NCBI GenBank assembly: GCA_963920665.1
Contig: OY987272.1
Coordinates: 13,087,001-13,151,000 of the forward strand
DNA from: Straminergon stramineum
Lineage: Eukaryota; Streptophyta; Bryopsida; Hypnales; Calliergonaceae
Direction of reading: 5' to 3'
DNA: 64,000 nucleotides
A program made the translations under genes and the position numbers. Each line of letters opens with the position of its first letter. Within the stretch, counting starts at the first letter, position 1. This document shows positions 1-13,288 of this stretch, piece after piece. A model generated the notes under the pieces. That model was not told the origin of the DNA and did not search any database. It saw only the letters and a list, made by a program, of their open reading frames with translations.

Positions 1-2640
1 CAAATGGTTGTTTTGGAAGTTTTTGTTACTCCACTGTTCTTGATTTTTTTAGCAATATTTGAAGGACGTAGGATTCCCTTCAAAGCTTGTATCTACATAC
101 ACTTGTTATTGTTTACTTTTATATTAACTTGTTTTTGGAGTTGTTTTGTTTATTTGTACGAATCCTAGAGATTAGCCCTCTCTTTACCTTGGCGACAATG
201 CTTAGAGGGCCTTTTGTGTATGTGTGTGAGTTTACACACTACTCAATGAGAATTCCTTAAGTGAGAAATCCCTTGGAAGTTGTGTTTTAGTTGTACTAAC
301 TTGTTTTGTACTAATTGGTTTTAAACTATTTATTTTATACTAACTTGTTTTTGGTGATTATCCCTTGTTTAAACCTTGTCTCTCATTTCCTTGCTTCATG
401 TAATATAGAAAAGCTTTGGCTTCACATTGCCCAAGTGTTTAGAACTTTTTATATTAGAAAAAAAACTACAACAAAACTTTGCCTTCCTTAGTGCCCAAGT
501 CTTTAGATTTTTGTACAAGAATCAAAACTACAACAAAGCTTTGGCTTCCTTAGTGCCCATGGATTTTGATTTTTGTGTTAGAAACAAATCTATAGCAAAG
601 CCTTGAACTATAGGTCTTTTAGGGAAAAAAAAAAGTCCTAAGAAGACTTAAAGTTTGGCTCCAAGTTTAGTTTCCTAACTTAGCATCCAATTACCAATTA
701 TCCCAAGTAACAAGTTGACAATATTTGGCCTCTAAGTTTTAAAACCTTTTGGTTAGGCCATCCCAATCCCTAGTTCTAAAAATTGGAACCTCAACATTGC
801 AATGTAGAAATCAAAGTTGGATTTTAAACCCTGATGGGATCACAAAACTAGAAATCAAAATTTCTATCTTCTAGCCTTTTGATAGCCAATAGCTAGTTGT
901 CAAACATTGTAGGGCTCACCTTGAGTTTAGGCCAACCATGCCACACCACCTGTACATATAACATGTGTGGTAGTCCAATCAACTTCTTGTAGGGTTAGTC
1001 CAATCATGGCACGACAAAAGTACAAATAACCTTACAACAATGGAATAAGCTTTTCATGGGGTTAGTCCAACCACACTGCACTAGTTACATGCCAAGAATT
1101 TGGCCATTTGGGATTATGTGAGGGTCATTGTGTGAGGGCCAACATGTGAAGTAGCAACATTAGACCAACACTTGGGGTCCATGGTGTTTAATTCAGGCTT
1201 GAGGTTGCAAAACTTGGTATCCAAAGTCGAAATTCTAGATTCCAAGTGTTGAACTTGGTGTCTAGAGTCTAAAATTTGGGGTCCAGGATACTAGTTAGAA
1301 ATCTTAGGAACAAAGGAACAAGAATGGGGAAGTAAAGGAAGTAGGTATGTAGTATTGGGTTGTGAAAGAAAAAAACAAACAAACAAGGGCACCACCAAAT
1401 TGAAAGAAACTAAATGCATAGAAGCCCAAACTAACTAGAAGGAAGAAAGAAGGTGGAGGTTTGAACACTCGTCAATGAAGAAGTTTAGCAAGTGATAGAA
1501 TGATGTGGTGAATTTGATGTTAGAAGCTTAGCAATAGACTCCAAAGCTTGACTATAGTTGGCTAGGTATGCTCAAACATGACTTGTTGGCCTAGTAGCTC
1601 CAACATGTTCGAGCATTTTCTTAAAAGACAAAATGCAAGGGAGAATACTAGAATTAATACCACCTAAAAGTCATAAAATGTCATCTCCACTATTTGAGGG
1701 GATAGTTATTCAACTATCTACCAGAGCAAATAGACTACTAGAGTTGAACATTTTAGAAAATTATTCTAAAGAGACCATGTTTCACATACGTGTTGATGGT
1801 CAAAATTGTCTAGGGTGAAGTAATCTCATTTCTAAAATCTTCTATATTTGGGATCTCTCAAATTTGGAATTTTTGGTTCAATATATGAATCTATAGAATC
1901 ATTCCTCATTTTGACAAACAATGTGAGATTACAAAATTTGCACTTGTATCTACACTTGTAGGTGTATCCATATCTATAGTAATAATATTTATATTTGTAT
2001 TTATATGCATCACATATGCATACACATTTTCTTATACAAGTTTTTTGTAAGGGGGGGACTTCTATTTTCATTGAGTCATTTTGAGTGGTGATTTTGAGGG
2101 GATAGTGGCCCATATTTCACTTCATATTTTAGATTGATTTTGAATTCTTATTCAATTTACATATTTTTTAGAATGACAAGAAGGTATGATAGTATGCATT
2201 CTCATAGATTAGTTACCTTCATAAATTGAGGCTAGCTTAGATCCTATCATTTCACAAAGGTGTGGTCAAAAGTTGATTTGTGCCAATTGAATTGCAAATT
2301 CTTTTCCCCTCTTCTTAGCTTTGAATTGCATAGGTGAAATCTAAATCTAAATTTAGGAATAAATTTAGGAAGAAGAAATATAAATGTGATTTGCATTCAA
2401 TCACTCAATTATGTGAAAAAAAAGAAGTTGAATATTAATTCAAATGCAATGTAGAATAAGATATTAACTATAGGTACCAAATGGAGAGAAAATTCATGAC
2501 TTTTAGGATAACTCTACTAAGAAAGATAAGATAAAATTGAATACTTATTCAATTAGTTATGATGTAAAAAGTTGGATGTCATATTTTTCTAAAAGCATCC
2601 CATTAAGTGCAACAAATTGAAAATTTCATAAACAATCCCA
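1..2640. other. non-coding flank, no gene recognised
   Basis: I see no convincing gene here. The short open frames (61 and 93 codons) are low-complexity and match no family I know. The stretch holds a 62-63 bp tandem repeat (separate entry) and several scattered near-copies of the phrase GGTTAGTCCAA at about 990-1075, which suggest decayed repeats. It is AT-rich like the rest of the intergenic DNA. Confidence 0.6.
410..596. repeat. tandem repeat, 62-63 bp unit, three copies
   Basis: Three head-to-tail units start at 410, 473 and 535. Each opens with AAA(G/A)CTTTG(G/C)CTTC and contains GTGCCCA in the middle; units one and two end with ACTACAAC and unit three with a diverged form of it. A decayed fourth start (AAAGCCTTG) follows at 597. 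Units differ by several substitutions, so the array is not fresh. No reading frame runs through it. Confidence 0.75.
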
Positions 2641-3267
2641 TTATTACATTAGTCTGGATGAGACATTTAGCATGGGGAGAGTTTTTACCAAACCAGCTCT
2701 TCCCATCAGAAAGGAGTTGGTGTTTTCATGGCATTGGATGACCTTAGTCCAAATTCTTTGCAAATTAAAAGCATTCAGTTCATTCGAAAGCAGTGCCACC
2801 CAGGGAGTAAATCCACAACTGCATAGACAATAGTTTAATCACAGTAAAGAATTGAGAACCTTCTCGGTAATTATTCGAATCACTACAAACCTTGTATCCC
2901 ATGATGTTCTTCAGCAGCCGTCTATTCAACTGCTGTTTGAGGCTATGAGTTCACCGCTAAATACCAGTGATGTGTAAACATCTTTAGAACTACATCTTCT
3001 AGCCATGTCTGTACCTCATCGGAACAGTGCTGGAATCTCCTTCGGTGAATGTTCATAATTCGATTGATGCAAAGCAAAAATCTGCAATGAAAATGATGCA
3101 GAACTGTAATTTTTCACTTAATAATAAAGGCCGCATGCCACAATAACATAATGACCATGGATGAATGCTACAGACCAATCCAGTGCATGTGCTAAAAACC
3201 CGAACGGTGCCATTTGTACCCTGGTAACAACTCGGTGCTGCTGTCAAAACTAAGTAAGCCCTACTCT
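2641..3267 (-). other. probable 3' UTR and downstream flank of the IleRS gene
   Basis: This is the region directly downstream of the IleRS stop codon on the minus strand. It is less AT-rich than the DNA further left and has no other gene. Plant polyadenylation signals are degenerate, so I cannot fix the 3' end. Confidence 0.4.
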
Positions 3268-6200
3268 TCATTTTCCACGAAGATGATCTGCAACGGTGAA
3301 ATAGAAGTGTTTTCCTGCCTCCACTTCATATTCCCCCTGTCCGTCGATAGCAACCTTCACCTGTAAAGACATACATCCAGGCAACGAATGAGAAACATGA
3401 ATAGCAGGGGTTATATTTTCATTTTGTCCACGGCCACATTTTTTTCTGTATCGAAGATAACAGTGCAGCAGATGAAAGAAACCCGCAAGATCCCAAATGG
3501 CCCAAAAGACCGCTTCCGCGTCTATGAGTTGAAATAAAGCATTTAGGAGGCTTCAAGATAACAAAATGCATCAATAGAAATAAAGAAATGATACGCTAGA
3601 TTTAAACAGCAGAAAGATGAATTGAAATGCATTGTGATTGGCTATTAGCGTCCGAAGTAAACGTTCAATTTTTAGCTTGGAGGCATAGGGGTTAACAATA
3701 CCTTCTTGTCAGAATCAACTTCAGCTCTAAGTTTTGCAGGATCTCGAGACCGCAAAACAACTTCCAAGTTTTCAGCATGCGCTTTGTCACCTGCAAGCAT
3801 TGAATGGAACAGTTCACGAACTCAAAACACAAAAATTGATGTCTTATTTCAAGGACTGTAATCATCTGGAGAAGGGTAAACTGAATGGAGTTTTGAGTAG
3901 AACCATACCTGAGCAAATAACACAAAGGAGATCTCGAGCAAACGACAATGCAGGTCTGGCCAAGGTGATTGTGAAAGAGCCACCGGCTACTCCATGGTAC
4001 TCTTCCGTCGCAATGATTACCTGCACATCGAAAAGCAGTCAGGATCTATGCGTCCCCAACTACACAAATTTGGTAACTCAAGTGCTTGAGAAGGAACCTC
4101 TTACAATCTTCAAGAAAATTGACACTTACCCCATGAGGTGGAAGAAAATGTTTGGCAAGGAGGGGAGAACCAACAATCTCTGCCATATAGCTTGCCTGTG
4201 CAAATCAAGAAAAATTTCAGTATGACAGTGGACTCGGTAATTCCACCAGCCTAAGTCAATTTAGGCATCATAAACATGTACATCGTATTGTTTACAAATT
4301 CTTCGTAAACTCCGTCAGCTAACGTCAGAAGTGATAGCAAAGAAGGCAGTAACTTCCGTAGGGACTAAAGACAGATGGTACTTACACTAGAGATTTTTTT
4401 CATAAAATACAGCATTGCAGGTCAGAACAAGTGCATACCTGTGATTCAAATACACGTTGAAGGACTGAGGGATCAGAAACATCCGTGTGGACATTATAGA
4501 AAATCTCCACGGTATCAGTGGGTTCCAATCCTGCTTTCTTTCGAAGTTTCTGAGCCCTGTTCACAACCTGCATGTAAAGAAATAGGCAGTGGTTAAAATG
4601 GGAGGCAACCGAGAAAAAATAGGGCAACAATCTGCTTGTTAACAGAAGAAATGCCAGAAACACATCCATAGGCAAAAGATGAAGTACGTGTTTCGGGTGT
4701 GATTGCCTTACCTCCCGAGCGAAGCCTGCTTCGAGGAGGCTCTCGTCTGGTCTCAAATCAAGTACCACCAGTACCTCACCTGAATATATAAAACACAGAG
4801 ATAGAATTAGTTCGCAGCATGTCTACGACTTCCTAGGAGAATATCCAATGTCTCGCAAGGGTAAAGTGATGAGAACTTGAGCATCATAAGAACATCCAAA
4901 TCAAATTTCACAAGTGACAGCAGTCCTACCATCCCCAGCCGCATCAATATCTGCTTTAGCAATTCCATCAGGTGCTTTGAAATCATTGATAACCTGCAAG
5001 AACCACCAAACCAGTGTAGTTTCAGCTTAGTCCCTAGTAGGAAATGAACAGAAACGCAATTAACCCCTACGTGTCTACTAATATATAGGACGCTGCAAGG
5101 TAATAGACAATACCAATATAAGGAAGGTATAAAACTCTACAAGACACCAAAGCGTGCAGAAGGCAAAATTACAAATTCATTCCGAGATCGAAAAGATTAG
5201 AACATATCCACAATTGTAGTCTTATTCATCTTTCACAGGTACTAAGGGGTTTCACCTTGATATCTTGCAACCCAAGCTTGTGACCAGCAAACGTGCCTTC
5301 CCCAGCCTTCTGGAATTCTAAAATCTGAGCTTGTGTCAATGCCTTCACTTCCTTTGCAACAAGCCCCATGGACTTCCCTAGTTTCTTCCCCAATCCACTG
5401 CGCATGAGTATCGGTCCCGTTAGCATGAGTATCGGTCCCATTCTCGTATCATTATTAATCAAGTACCAACACATGCTTTCTATAAAAAAAAACTGCCTAT
5501 AATATACACATACCTGTAATCGGGCTCAGCTCGCAAAGATGCATACTTGAGAAGATCGTTACAAGGCACAATATTCCGCACATTGAGCTCCTCTTTTACA
5601 TACTGTCAATCAATGAATTCAATATTAGTCAATCAAAAATCAAAACCACCATCATTTTGCTGAGTTTCTTAACTTCATGCAAGAGAAAATTTGCTACTAG
5701 TTTTATAAGACAAATACAGTTCCTCAGTCAGCTGCAAGACAGGGAAAGTACCTCGCCAAGGGAACCCGTGATGTCATCGAGGAAGTCGGTATCAGCATGG
5801 ACAACAACCATTTCCCTGTACAAACAATATCAATTCGTTCAATTTGATGTATTTTGAGAGGAAACAATCCAAGAGAAGTTTGATTTAGAAGAAGAAAAAT
5901 CATCTTACTTGAGAGGGGTTTTGAGGGGCTTGTTGTGGCGTTCTCGAATATTGCGAGCAAGATCGATGACGGACATCATTCGGGTGACACTCTGCTCTAT
6001 ACGTTTGTCAGTCTGCATCCACAGTCACACCAAAAGTTTCAAGTCTTGTCAGTCTGCATCCTTGATCTATATCCGTAAGAATCTCTAGCTTCGGTCTGAA
6101 AGTGAAAAAGACGATGCAAACAACAAATGTCGACCTTGATGAATGACAAGTGAACATATCAGGAGAAAATCGCTATCAATAGGAGTCAAGAAATAAGCGC

Positions 6201-9200
6201 TAGGTGTACTCTAACCTAACCAAGAGAAGTGCACTTAGTGCTTCACAAAGACTAAACAGGGATATATAGAATTTGTTCAACTGACCTCACTCTCCACCTC
6301 TGGAAAGGAACAGTAGTGTACACTTTCCTCTGCCTCAGATAATGCAAGCCGCAAATTCTGATACATTCCATCTGTAAAGAATGGAGTAAATGGTGCCATA
6401 GTCTTGCAGCACGTCAATAGCACCTGTTTCAAGCAGTATCCCCGTATGCAAGAGTCACTTGACTAGTCCTCGGGACTGAAATTGAAATGATATGTCGTCA
6501 AGCCAGTGCTGGTGTCAATTACAACTTTGAGCACAAGTGCCACAGCAGGTGCAATAATAATTTAACAAGACAGTGAACATCAACGCAATCATAGTGAGGA
6601 AGGGGGATGCATCCACTCACGAAATACAAAGTAGACAATGCTACACGACTGTCGTCATCTCCGGTGCGACCTTTCAAACGCTTCCGGTTGAACCGAACAT
6701 AAATATTGGTCAAATTGTCAATGAACTTAAGTAGAACTGGGACAACCTGAATAACACACACAAATGTTAAGATAAGCAAGTTTGACTTTCAGAAGATCAA
6801 TGTCACTGCTCCTACACGCCCACGTATTGAAATGTGAGCGTATATAAACTTACCGTGTATAAGCGGTAAGCATTCATTTCTTGACGAACAAAGGCTACAA
6901 GGCTTTCACTAGCTGAATTGATCCATCTATCCAGAACATTCGTAGACTGCTGCAAGATAGTCCGGTCAAGAGGCTTGAAAGGTTCGAGCCCTTCTGCATC
7001 TAACCTCTTCACATTTTGCACCAAAAACCTGTATGCATTATACCATGGCAGGAAGACATCCTTCACCTGCCACACCACATCTCTCCAGAAATTAGCAACA
7101 TCCTCAAACAAACGTTGACTTCATTGCAAGTAGTTGGTCATGTGAATAACATCATGCAATGAACTCTTTACACTGATAGAATCTAAAGCAAGAACTAAAT
7201 GCCAAAATCCTAACACTAACACTTCTTTCAAAGTAGACAATATGGCAAGAAATATTTGGCTTCAGGACTCACGTAGGAAAGTCTAACTGCACGGGTTAGA
7301 TAAAGGAAAAAATGCAAAACCTAGATCGGTTAACTTACCACAGAATAAACACCTTCTTTCTTAAATCTGAGCGGTTCTCCTTTCACAACAGGAGAATTGA
7401 TAAGGTACAGTCTCAGTGCATCCTGCGCCGACACAAGCAGAAGTCAAAACAAGCAGTCGAAGATGCTCAAATTGAATCAGTATTCGACAGAGGATATCAC
7501 AGCGCGAGGGGTAGACTGCCTGGATAAAAATTGCAATTCCACTTACAGCACCATATTCATCGATAATGTCAGTTGGAGGTGGATAATTGTTGAGCCGCTT
7601 GCTCATCTTCTTGCCATCCTCCGCCAATACCAAACCATTGCAGATTAGATTCTGAAATGCAGGTCTGTCAAACAAAGCTGTTGAAAGTACCATCAACGTG
7701 TAGAACCTGCAAACACACCCAAGGTATTAGTCGAAGAAAGAGCAAAATAATGCAAACGGTGTCACGTACAAGGATTAGGCTGTCAATCACAACACTAATT
7801 GCAAGGAATAAAGCACACAATCCATAAGAGCCTGTGTCGGCTAAAACCAGAAAAATTCAAAAAAATGTATTCGATTCACTAGCAACTGTCCTGATAGCGG
7901 AGATCGAATAGACCCAAAATAACTGCTGATATTTTTTAAAATGTCCCGGACAAGATAACTACTACGAAATAGACGGAATTTTTTTCGGAATATTGTGATA
8001 GAAGTAGCGAGTACCATCCACGGGTCTGGTCAAGGCCTTCAGCAACAAAATGGCCAGGAAAGTTTCTCTCAAAGAGATTTTGGTTCTCGAATGGGTAGTG
8101 GATGTACGCATACGGCATAGATCCGCTCTCAAACCAACAGTCAAAAACCTGCGCAGATTAGATCTCCACAGTGTCATACTACAAAGTTCCAGTCTGTAGA
8201 TAGCATAGGATGCATGCCGCCAGACAGAACTGACTTGACTTGGCTATTCCTAATAATAAAGAACAGTTGTCATCCACAACACTAATTCAATCCTTTTGAG
8301 ACCAGATTCCGACTAATGATCCTACAACGTGTCCGCCCAATGACTAGGAGTAAACTTATGCAATAATATCAACTCTGTATTAAGATCCAGTCCAGTTGCA
8401 TTGAAATATGAGTACAATAGATATGGAAAACTCACATCCTCGACACGCTTCAAGACTCCAAACTCTGGACCTCGAGGCGATGGAATAGTAACGTGATCAA
8501 TGTGATGACGATGCAAATCCGTGGCCTGCATTACCAGGAAAGTGGTCCATGCAGTGAGATAACATGCAGTGATTAACTTTGTCCAATTTCTACCTAATAC
8601 ACAATCTATGTGAATTCAAATTCAAGAGAAAGCACGTCAGAAGATACCTTGAAGCCAGAAAGCTCTTCAAGCTCTTGGACGGAACCGATGACCACAGTAT
8701 CTACTCCATCGTCACTACGCCAAATGGGTAAAGGTGTCCCCCAAAACCGAGTGCGACTAATGGCCCAATCCCGAGCATTCTCGAGCCAACTGTGAAACCT
8801 CTTCTCCTGAAAAATTAAGCAAATTCCACTGATGTCAGAACTGAGGGTCACTCTACATGCTCAAAAGGATAAACGCAACAGATGTGGAATTTCCATACAC
8901 ATCGTTTCAAAGCTCATTCACCCCTTGCTGGAAAGTACGACAAAGCATAAGACATTTTGAAGAAACTCAGTTTCTTCAGAACCTCAATAGAATCTCAAGA
9001 AACTCTGAAACCAAAGCAGAAAATGTCATGCAAAGAAATTGTTATGACGAATTTGCGAAAATAAAAAAATTTAACAAATGAGTGTACCTTCACAGAGTCT
9101 GGGACCCAATAAGTCTGCTTGTTGTTCTCAACAAGACGGTCCTTGAATTGCTCAACTGCAACATACCTATGTAAAAACGCAGATAAGGTATGTTTATTAT

Positions 9201-12013
9201 GTACAAGTAATGAGCAGTCAATAAATTCAACCTACTTCTCTATCAAAAATTATTTCACGGGCTAGGTCAGTAAACCAAAACATACCAGCTAGGAACCACT
9301 TTGTAAATTAATGGAGTGTCTGATCTCCAGCAGTAAGGATATGAATGCATGATACTGCCAACATTCACTAGCCTGCCCTTGGCCTGCAATTCCAACGTTC
9401 AACTTTGCATAAATCAGATTGTCATAATGATTTGAAAATGACCTCTGGTGGAATTTAACAATTGCCTTCAACTGGTCAACAACCAAGGGCCTCTGATTGA
9501 CTTTAGATGACACGAACTCCAAATTGTGTATTGCAGAGTAGATTCAAAATAGCCATTTCTCTGCTATCCAGGTTTAAAACAACGTCAAAGATACACACCT
9601 TGATAGCAGCAATAATGTCCTTGTCCGCTTCTTTCACAAAACGGCCTTTAAAATCAGATACTTCCGCCGTGAAATTGCCATCCCCATCGACCGGATTAGG
9701 TAGATTGGGGCCCTGTCGAACGACAAGTCAGAAAGAACACTGTTTATAAGGCATAACCAGAGAGAAATGGAATGAATAACGGTGGTACTTAATCGTTCAA
9801 AATAGTTCATTTCATGCTTTAATGCTCCTCTCATTCTCAAACTATTACTTGGGTACCCAACCAAAGCTGCCGCCCAAAATTGGTTGAACAAAGCAACATA
9901 GGTATGTTTCAGCTCTACTGAAAATAAAGCAAACTTGATCTATGTAGGGAGTTCAAGTAACTGATACGAAAGGAAACCGAAGACTGAAGAGGTATGGCAT
10001 TCTCAGTCATACCATACGCGTCAAAATGCACATCTTAACTCAAAAATACCATAATAAATCTCGGTAAATTCGGTAGAAAACTACCCTTAATAACAGACGG
10101 GAGTCAATCAAGACCAATCTCACCTTCTGAATGACACCGTTAGCCAAGCACACACGATAATCGTCCTCTCCAAATGCAGGCGCACAATGGACTACTCCAG
10201 TTCCGCTATCATCACTGACGTAGTTATCTGCTACGACCTTGAAGGAAGTGTCTGAAAATTGCAAGAAATAATCAAACAGAGGTTTGTACCTGCATCATAG
10301 TTGAGTCCCACAACAGTGTGAACCTTCAGACTTCAAGCAAGAAACAGACGGTAACGTTACATGTAGAATACACGTTAGATTGAGACAATATCAAAAGTGT
10401 GTTGGGAGAATGTCATGTATCGATAGATACGTACTTCTTGCCTACTAAAGCACTACCCTTGCACTGGTCAATAACCTCGTATGTGCCAGAATCAACAGGT
10501 GCAGAGGTATGCTCTGCGCCATGGCTTCCCTTTTTGTCTCCTTTCTTGTCTCCTTTCTTTCCCACACTTTTGTCAGCCGGAGCATTGCTAGTTACGTCAG
10601 TCTTGGACTTCGCATTTGACGCTCCCTTTGCCTTCGTGCTCGGAAGCTGAGACAGTCTCGATTCTGCTACAATATACACAGCCCCGGTCGTTTTATGTCG
10701 AACCTGTGAAAAAAATTCAAGAATGAAATGGGCATAGGTAAAAAAAGCTATATGTTAGGTTTCAATTCACCAAATAGCGTCTTCTTAGTCTGTCAACATA
10801 TCGAAAAATACACATAAACCATGGTAACGGGATAATATCACGGACCGCAGCCCAAGTTCTGAAAAGCACCGACAGACCTTAGTGTAAGTGAGGTTGGCAT
10901 TCACACACAAAACCAAGTTACTGGGAAGCGTCCAGGGAGTAGTAGTCCAAGCCACCAATGCCGCTCCGTCAGCATCTTCCAGCAACGGAAACGACACCAT
11001 GACTGCAGGATCCGACACATCCTGGAGTACAAAAACAAATGCTCATTCAGCATTCGCGCTTTACTATTCAGGGCATAAAATGCGGCCAATCCACTACAGC
11101 TATCCTACAATTGCTCTCAGAACAGAGGACAGCTCCAATTGGCTGGAACTTCGTAAAATATTGCACTTGACGGATCGATTTAGCATCAACACACGGTCAA
11201 AATCCAAATCCCTCGCAGTAGTTCGGTGCAACTAAACCCAGAAACACTAAAACGGTAAACTTAAGAACACAAACCTTGTAATTCAGACCAGCTTCAAAAT
11301 TCGACAGTATTGTCGTGCAGCCAGTACTGTAAGGCATAACCTGTAAAACGAATTCCAATCGTCAATCTTCCTACAGTTTCCAGAAACAAAGCAATTCCAT
11401 TGCTAAACCCTAAATCCAGGGGATCTGATCCTTGTTCCCCTTAAACCCTAAACCTGCAACCTGCCATTGCACAACGCACCTTGACACCTTGATACACGTA
11501 TCCCTTCTGATACAGCTGCTTGAACACCCACCACACCGACTCCATGAACTCCGGGTCCAGCGTCTTATAATCATTCTTAAAATCAATCCATCTGCCCATA
11601 CGCGTGACGGTCTTCTCCCACTCCTGGCTATACCGCATCACAATGCTGCGGCATTCTTCATTGTAAACATCAATCCCGATCTTCAGCACATCGTCCTTGG
11701 TTTTGATCCCGAGCTTCTTGTCAATCTCGTGCTCCACGGGCAAGCCGTGGCAATCCCAGCCGAAGCGGCGCGTGACGTGATGGCCCATAGCGGTTTGGTA
11801 GCGCGTGACGATGTCCTTGATGGTGCCGGCCAGGATGTGGCCATAGTGAGGCAAGCCCGTGGCGAACGGAGGCCCGTCGTAGAAGATGTACTCGGGTTTG
11901 CCCTCCGTGCGCTTCAGCTGTGTCTCGAAGGCATTCAGGCTTTGCCAAAGATCAAGAATTTTCTCCTCCTGCTTGGGGAAGGAATACTCCTTGCCCTCGC
12001 AGATGTCCTCCAT
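3268..12013 (-). CDS. cytosolic isoleucyl-tRNA synthetase, 27 exons
   Basis: Class I synthetase charging tRNA-Ile in the cytosol, with CP1 editing of Val-tRNA-Ile. Exons (minus strand): 12013-11480, 11340-11275, 11021-10878, 10703-10435, 10289-10124, 9712-9599, 9383-9286, 9166-9088, 8806-8648, 8525-8436, 8148-8015, 7706-7547, 7422-7339, 7066-6854, 6746-6621, 6423-6286, 6012-5909, 5815-5752, 5602-5514, 5397-5256, 4993-4930, 4779-4712, 4567-4439, 4195-4130, 4020-3909, 3790-3702, 3360-3268. All introns are GT-AG and phases match; total 3594 nt, 1197 residues, the usual length of eukaryotic cytosolic IleRS. Visible motifs: HYGH (HIGH box) at 56-59; editing-domain WTTTPW at 225-230 and [10 protein letters not shown] at 372-381; KMSKR at 651-655; then the anticodon-binding and C-terminal domains. 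Residues of about 270-310 form a Lys/Ser/Ala-rich linker inside the editing domain, a low-complexity insert. No transit peptide precedes the catalytic domain, which supports the cytosolic form. Individual splice sites were chosen by frame and family similarity; one or two could be off by a few bases. Confidence 0.97.
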
Positions 12014-12120
12014 CGCTGCGGCAAGCTACTGCGGAACGAGCAATTGGACTGGGACGACTGCAATGGGGGGTTTACAAGGGAAAGAGTCGTGGTAGGCACG
12101 GCGGGTCGGGGAAGACGGAG

Positions 12121-12133
12121 CCCTAAACCCTAA
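12121..12133. promoter_or_regulatory. telo-box in IleRS leader
   Basis: The motif AAACCCTAA lies about 110 bp upstream of the IleRS start codon. Telo-boxes are established in promoters and leaders of plant translation and housekeeping genes. Further copies lie in intron 1 at about 11403-11414 and 11441-11453. Its function here is inferred. Confidence 0.55.
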
Positions 12134-12139
12134 TACTGT

Positions 12140-13090
12140 ATTGGTCGGAGGAAAAAGAACACAGAATATGTAAGCTGAAATTACTTACAGTACACCCCAA
12201 GCTTTCTGGTTATGAGGAAATCACCGTAGAAATCAAAATGCTGCCAGGATTACGGTAACCAGCCCTATTGTCGCCACAATTTCCATGTTGATCCCCTAGA
12301 GATATGAGAGAAGATCAATTTTTTCTTCAACATGCATTTGACAATGAAGCCAATAGGAAGTGATTTCAGATTTTTCCAAGTGCATGTGTATTTCCTATAA
12401 TTTGGGGGAGTGTGGACCCAAAATGCATAACCATCACTAGGTTTCCCTAAAATGAAAGAGTAGAGAGCTGATAATGAGAATGAACTCTTGAATTTTTTTT
12501 GGATTTTTCCACATTTTGCTTATATCTTAGTATACATATATTATTTTTTTCAATTTTATTGAACAAGTCACAAAGAAAGGTTATCTTTTTTGAATTCAAT
12601 AATTGCTTGAAAGATAAGCTTTCTACACATGACAACTTATAGGCAATTTGGAGTACATGTATTTTCAAAACTTTGAATACTCATAGGTTACTTACAGGCT
12701 ATCCAAAAAATGCTTGTAGAGAGAATTGGGAATTCTCTTTTGACTTTCAAAATGATTTTACAAAATTTTGGACAATTTGAGAAAAGGAACCATGCATAAA
12801 TATGTATTTACTACCTTCTGCATTCAATTTACGACATTATTGAGATCATCTCCACTAGCAAGTGGCAGAATGTTGTTATTTTTCTAAGTTTGGGTTGTTC
12901 CAAAACATAGGAAGGGTCCACTTGTGTCCCACGCCCCCACCAACTTACCACATAAAACAAACTTTTAGGTTGCAATTTTGACAAGTTGATAGAATTCCAA
13001 AGCCATAAACTTCCAACGGTCTAAAACAAATACTTTTAACTATGGGTTAATCGAATGTCTTTTGTTCCAAATCTTTTGTTTTATATTAGT
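12140..13090. other. AT-rich intergenic DNA, no gene seen
   Basis: This is upstream of IleRS and must include its promoter, but I recognise no element beyond the leader telo-box. No coding frame is convincing on either strand. Confidence 0.5.
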
Positions 13091-13091
13091 A

Positions 13092-13288
13092 CACTACAAG
13101 AGAAAGAGGTGTTTTAAGTATAGTCCTAGTAGTATAATCCTATAAGTGTTGACCTTTAAGGAGATTTTTAGTAAAATTTTACTAAAAACACTTGTATTTC
13201 TAATGTTAAAAGTAATTTTAGCATACATGTTTACATTATTGTTAACACTAATTTTAGTGTCTAAAAAAAACATGTTTTTTTTATAGTG
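13092..13288. mobile_element. CACTA-like MITE, about 197 bp
   Basis: The left end reads CACTACAAGAG and the right end ATAGTG, giving inverted termini CACTA(C/T)A typical of non-autonomous CACTA (En/Spm) elements. The inside is AT-rich and contains a perfect hairpin, TTTTAGTAAAATTTTACTAAAA split around 13166-13188. The three flanking bases do not match, so no target-site duplication supports the call. Confidence 0.45.

Noticed and set aside
410..600. CRISPR-like regular repeats
   Set aside because: The units are contiguous with no spacers, in a plant nuclear context; a simple tandem repeat explains them.
11432..12133. 233-codon open frame on the plus strand
   Set aside because: It is the antisense shadow of IleRS exon 1 on the minus strand, which has clear family motifs; the plus-strand translation matches nothing I know.
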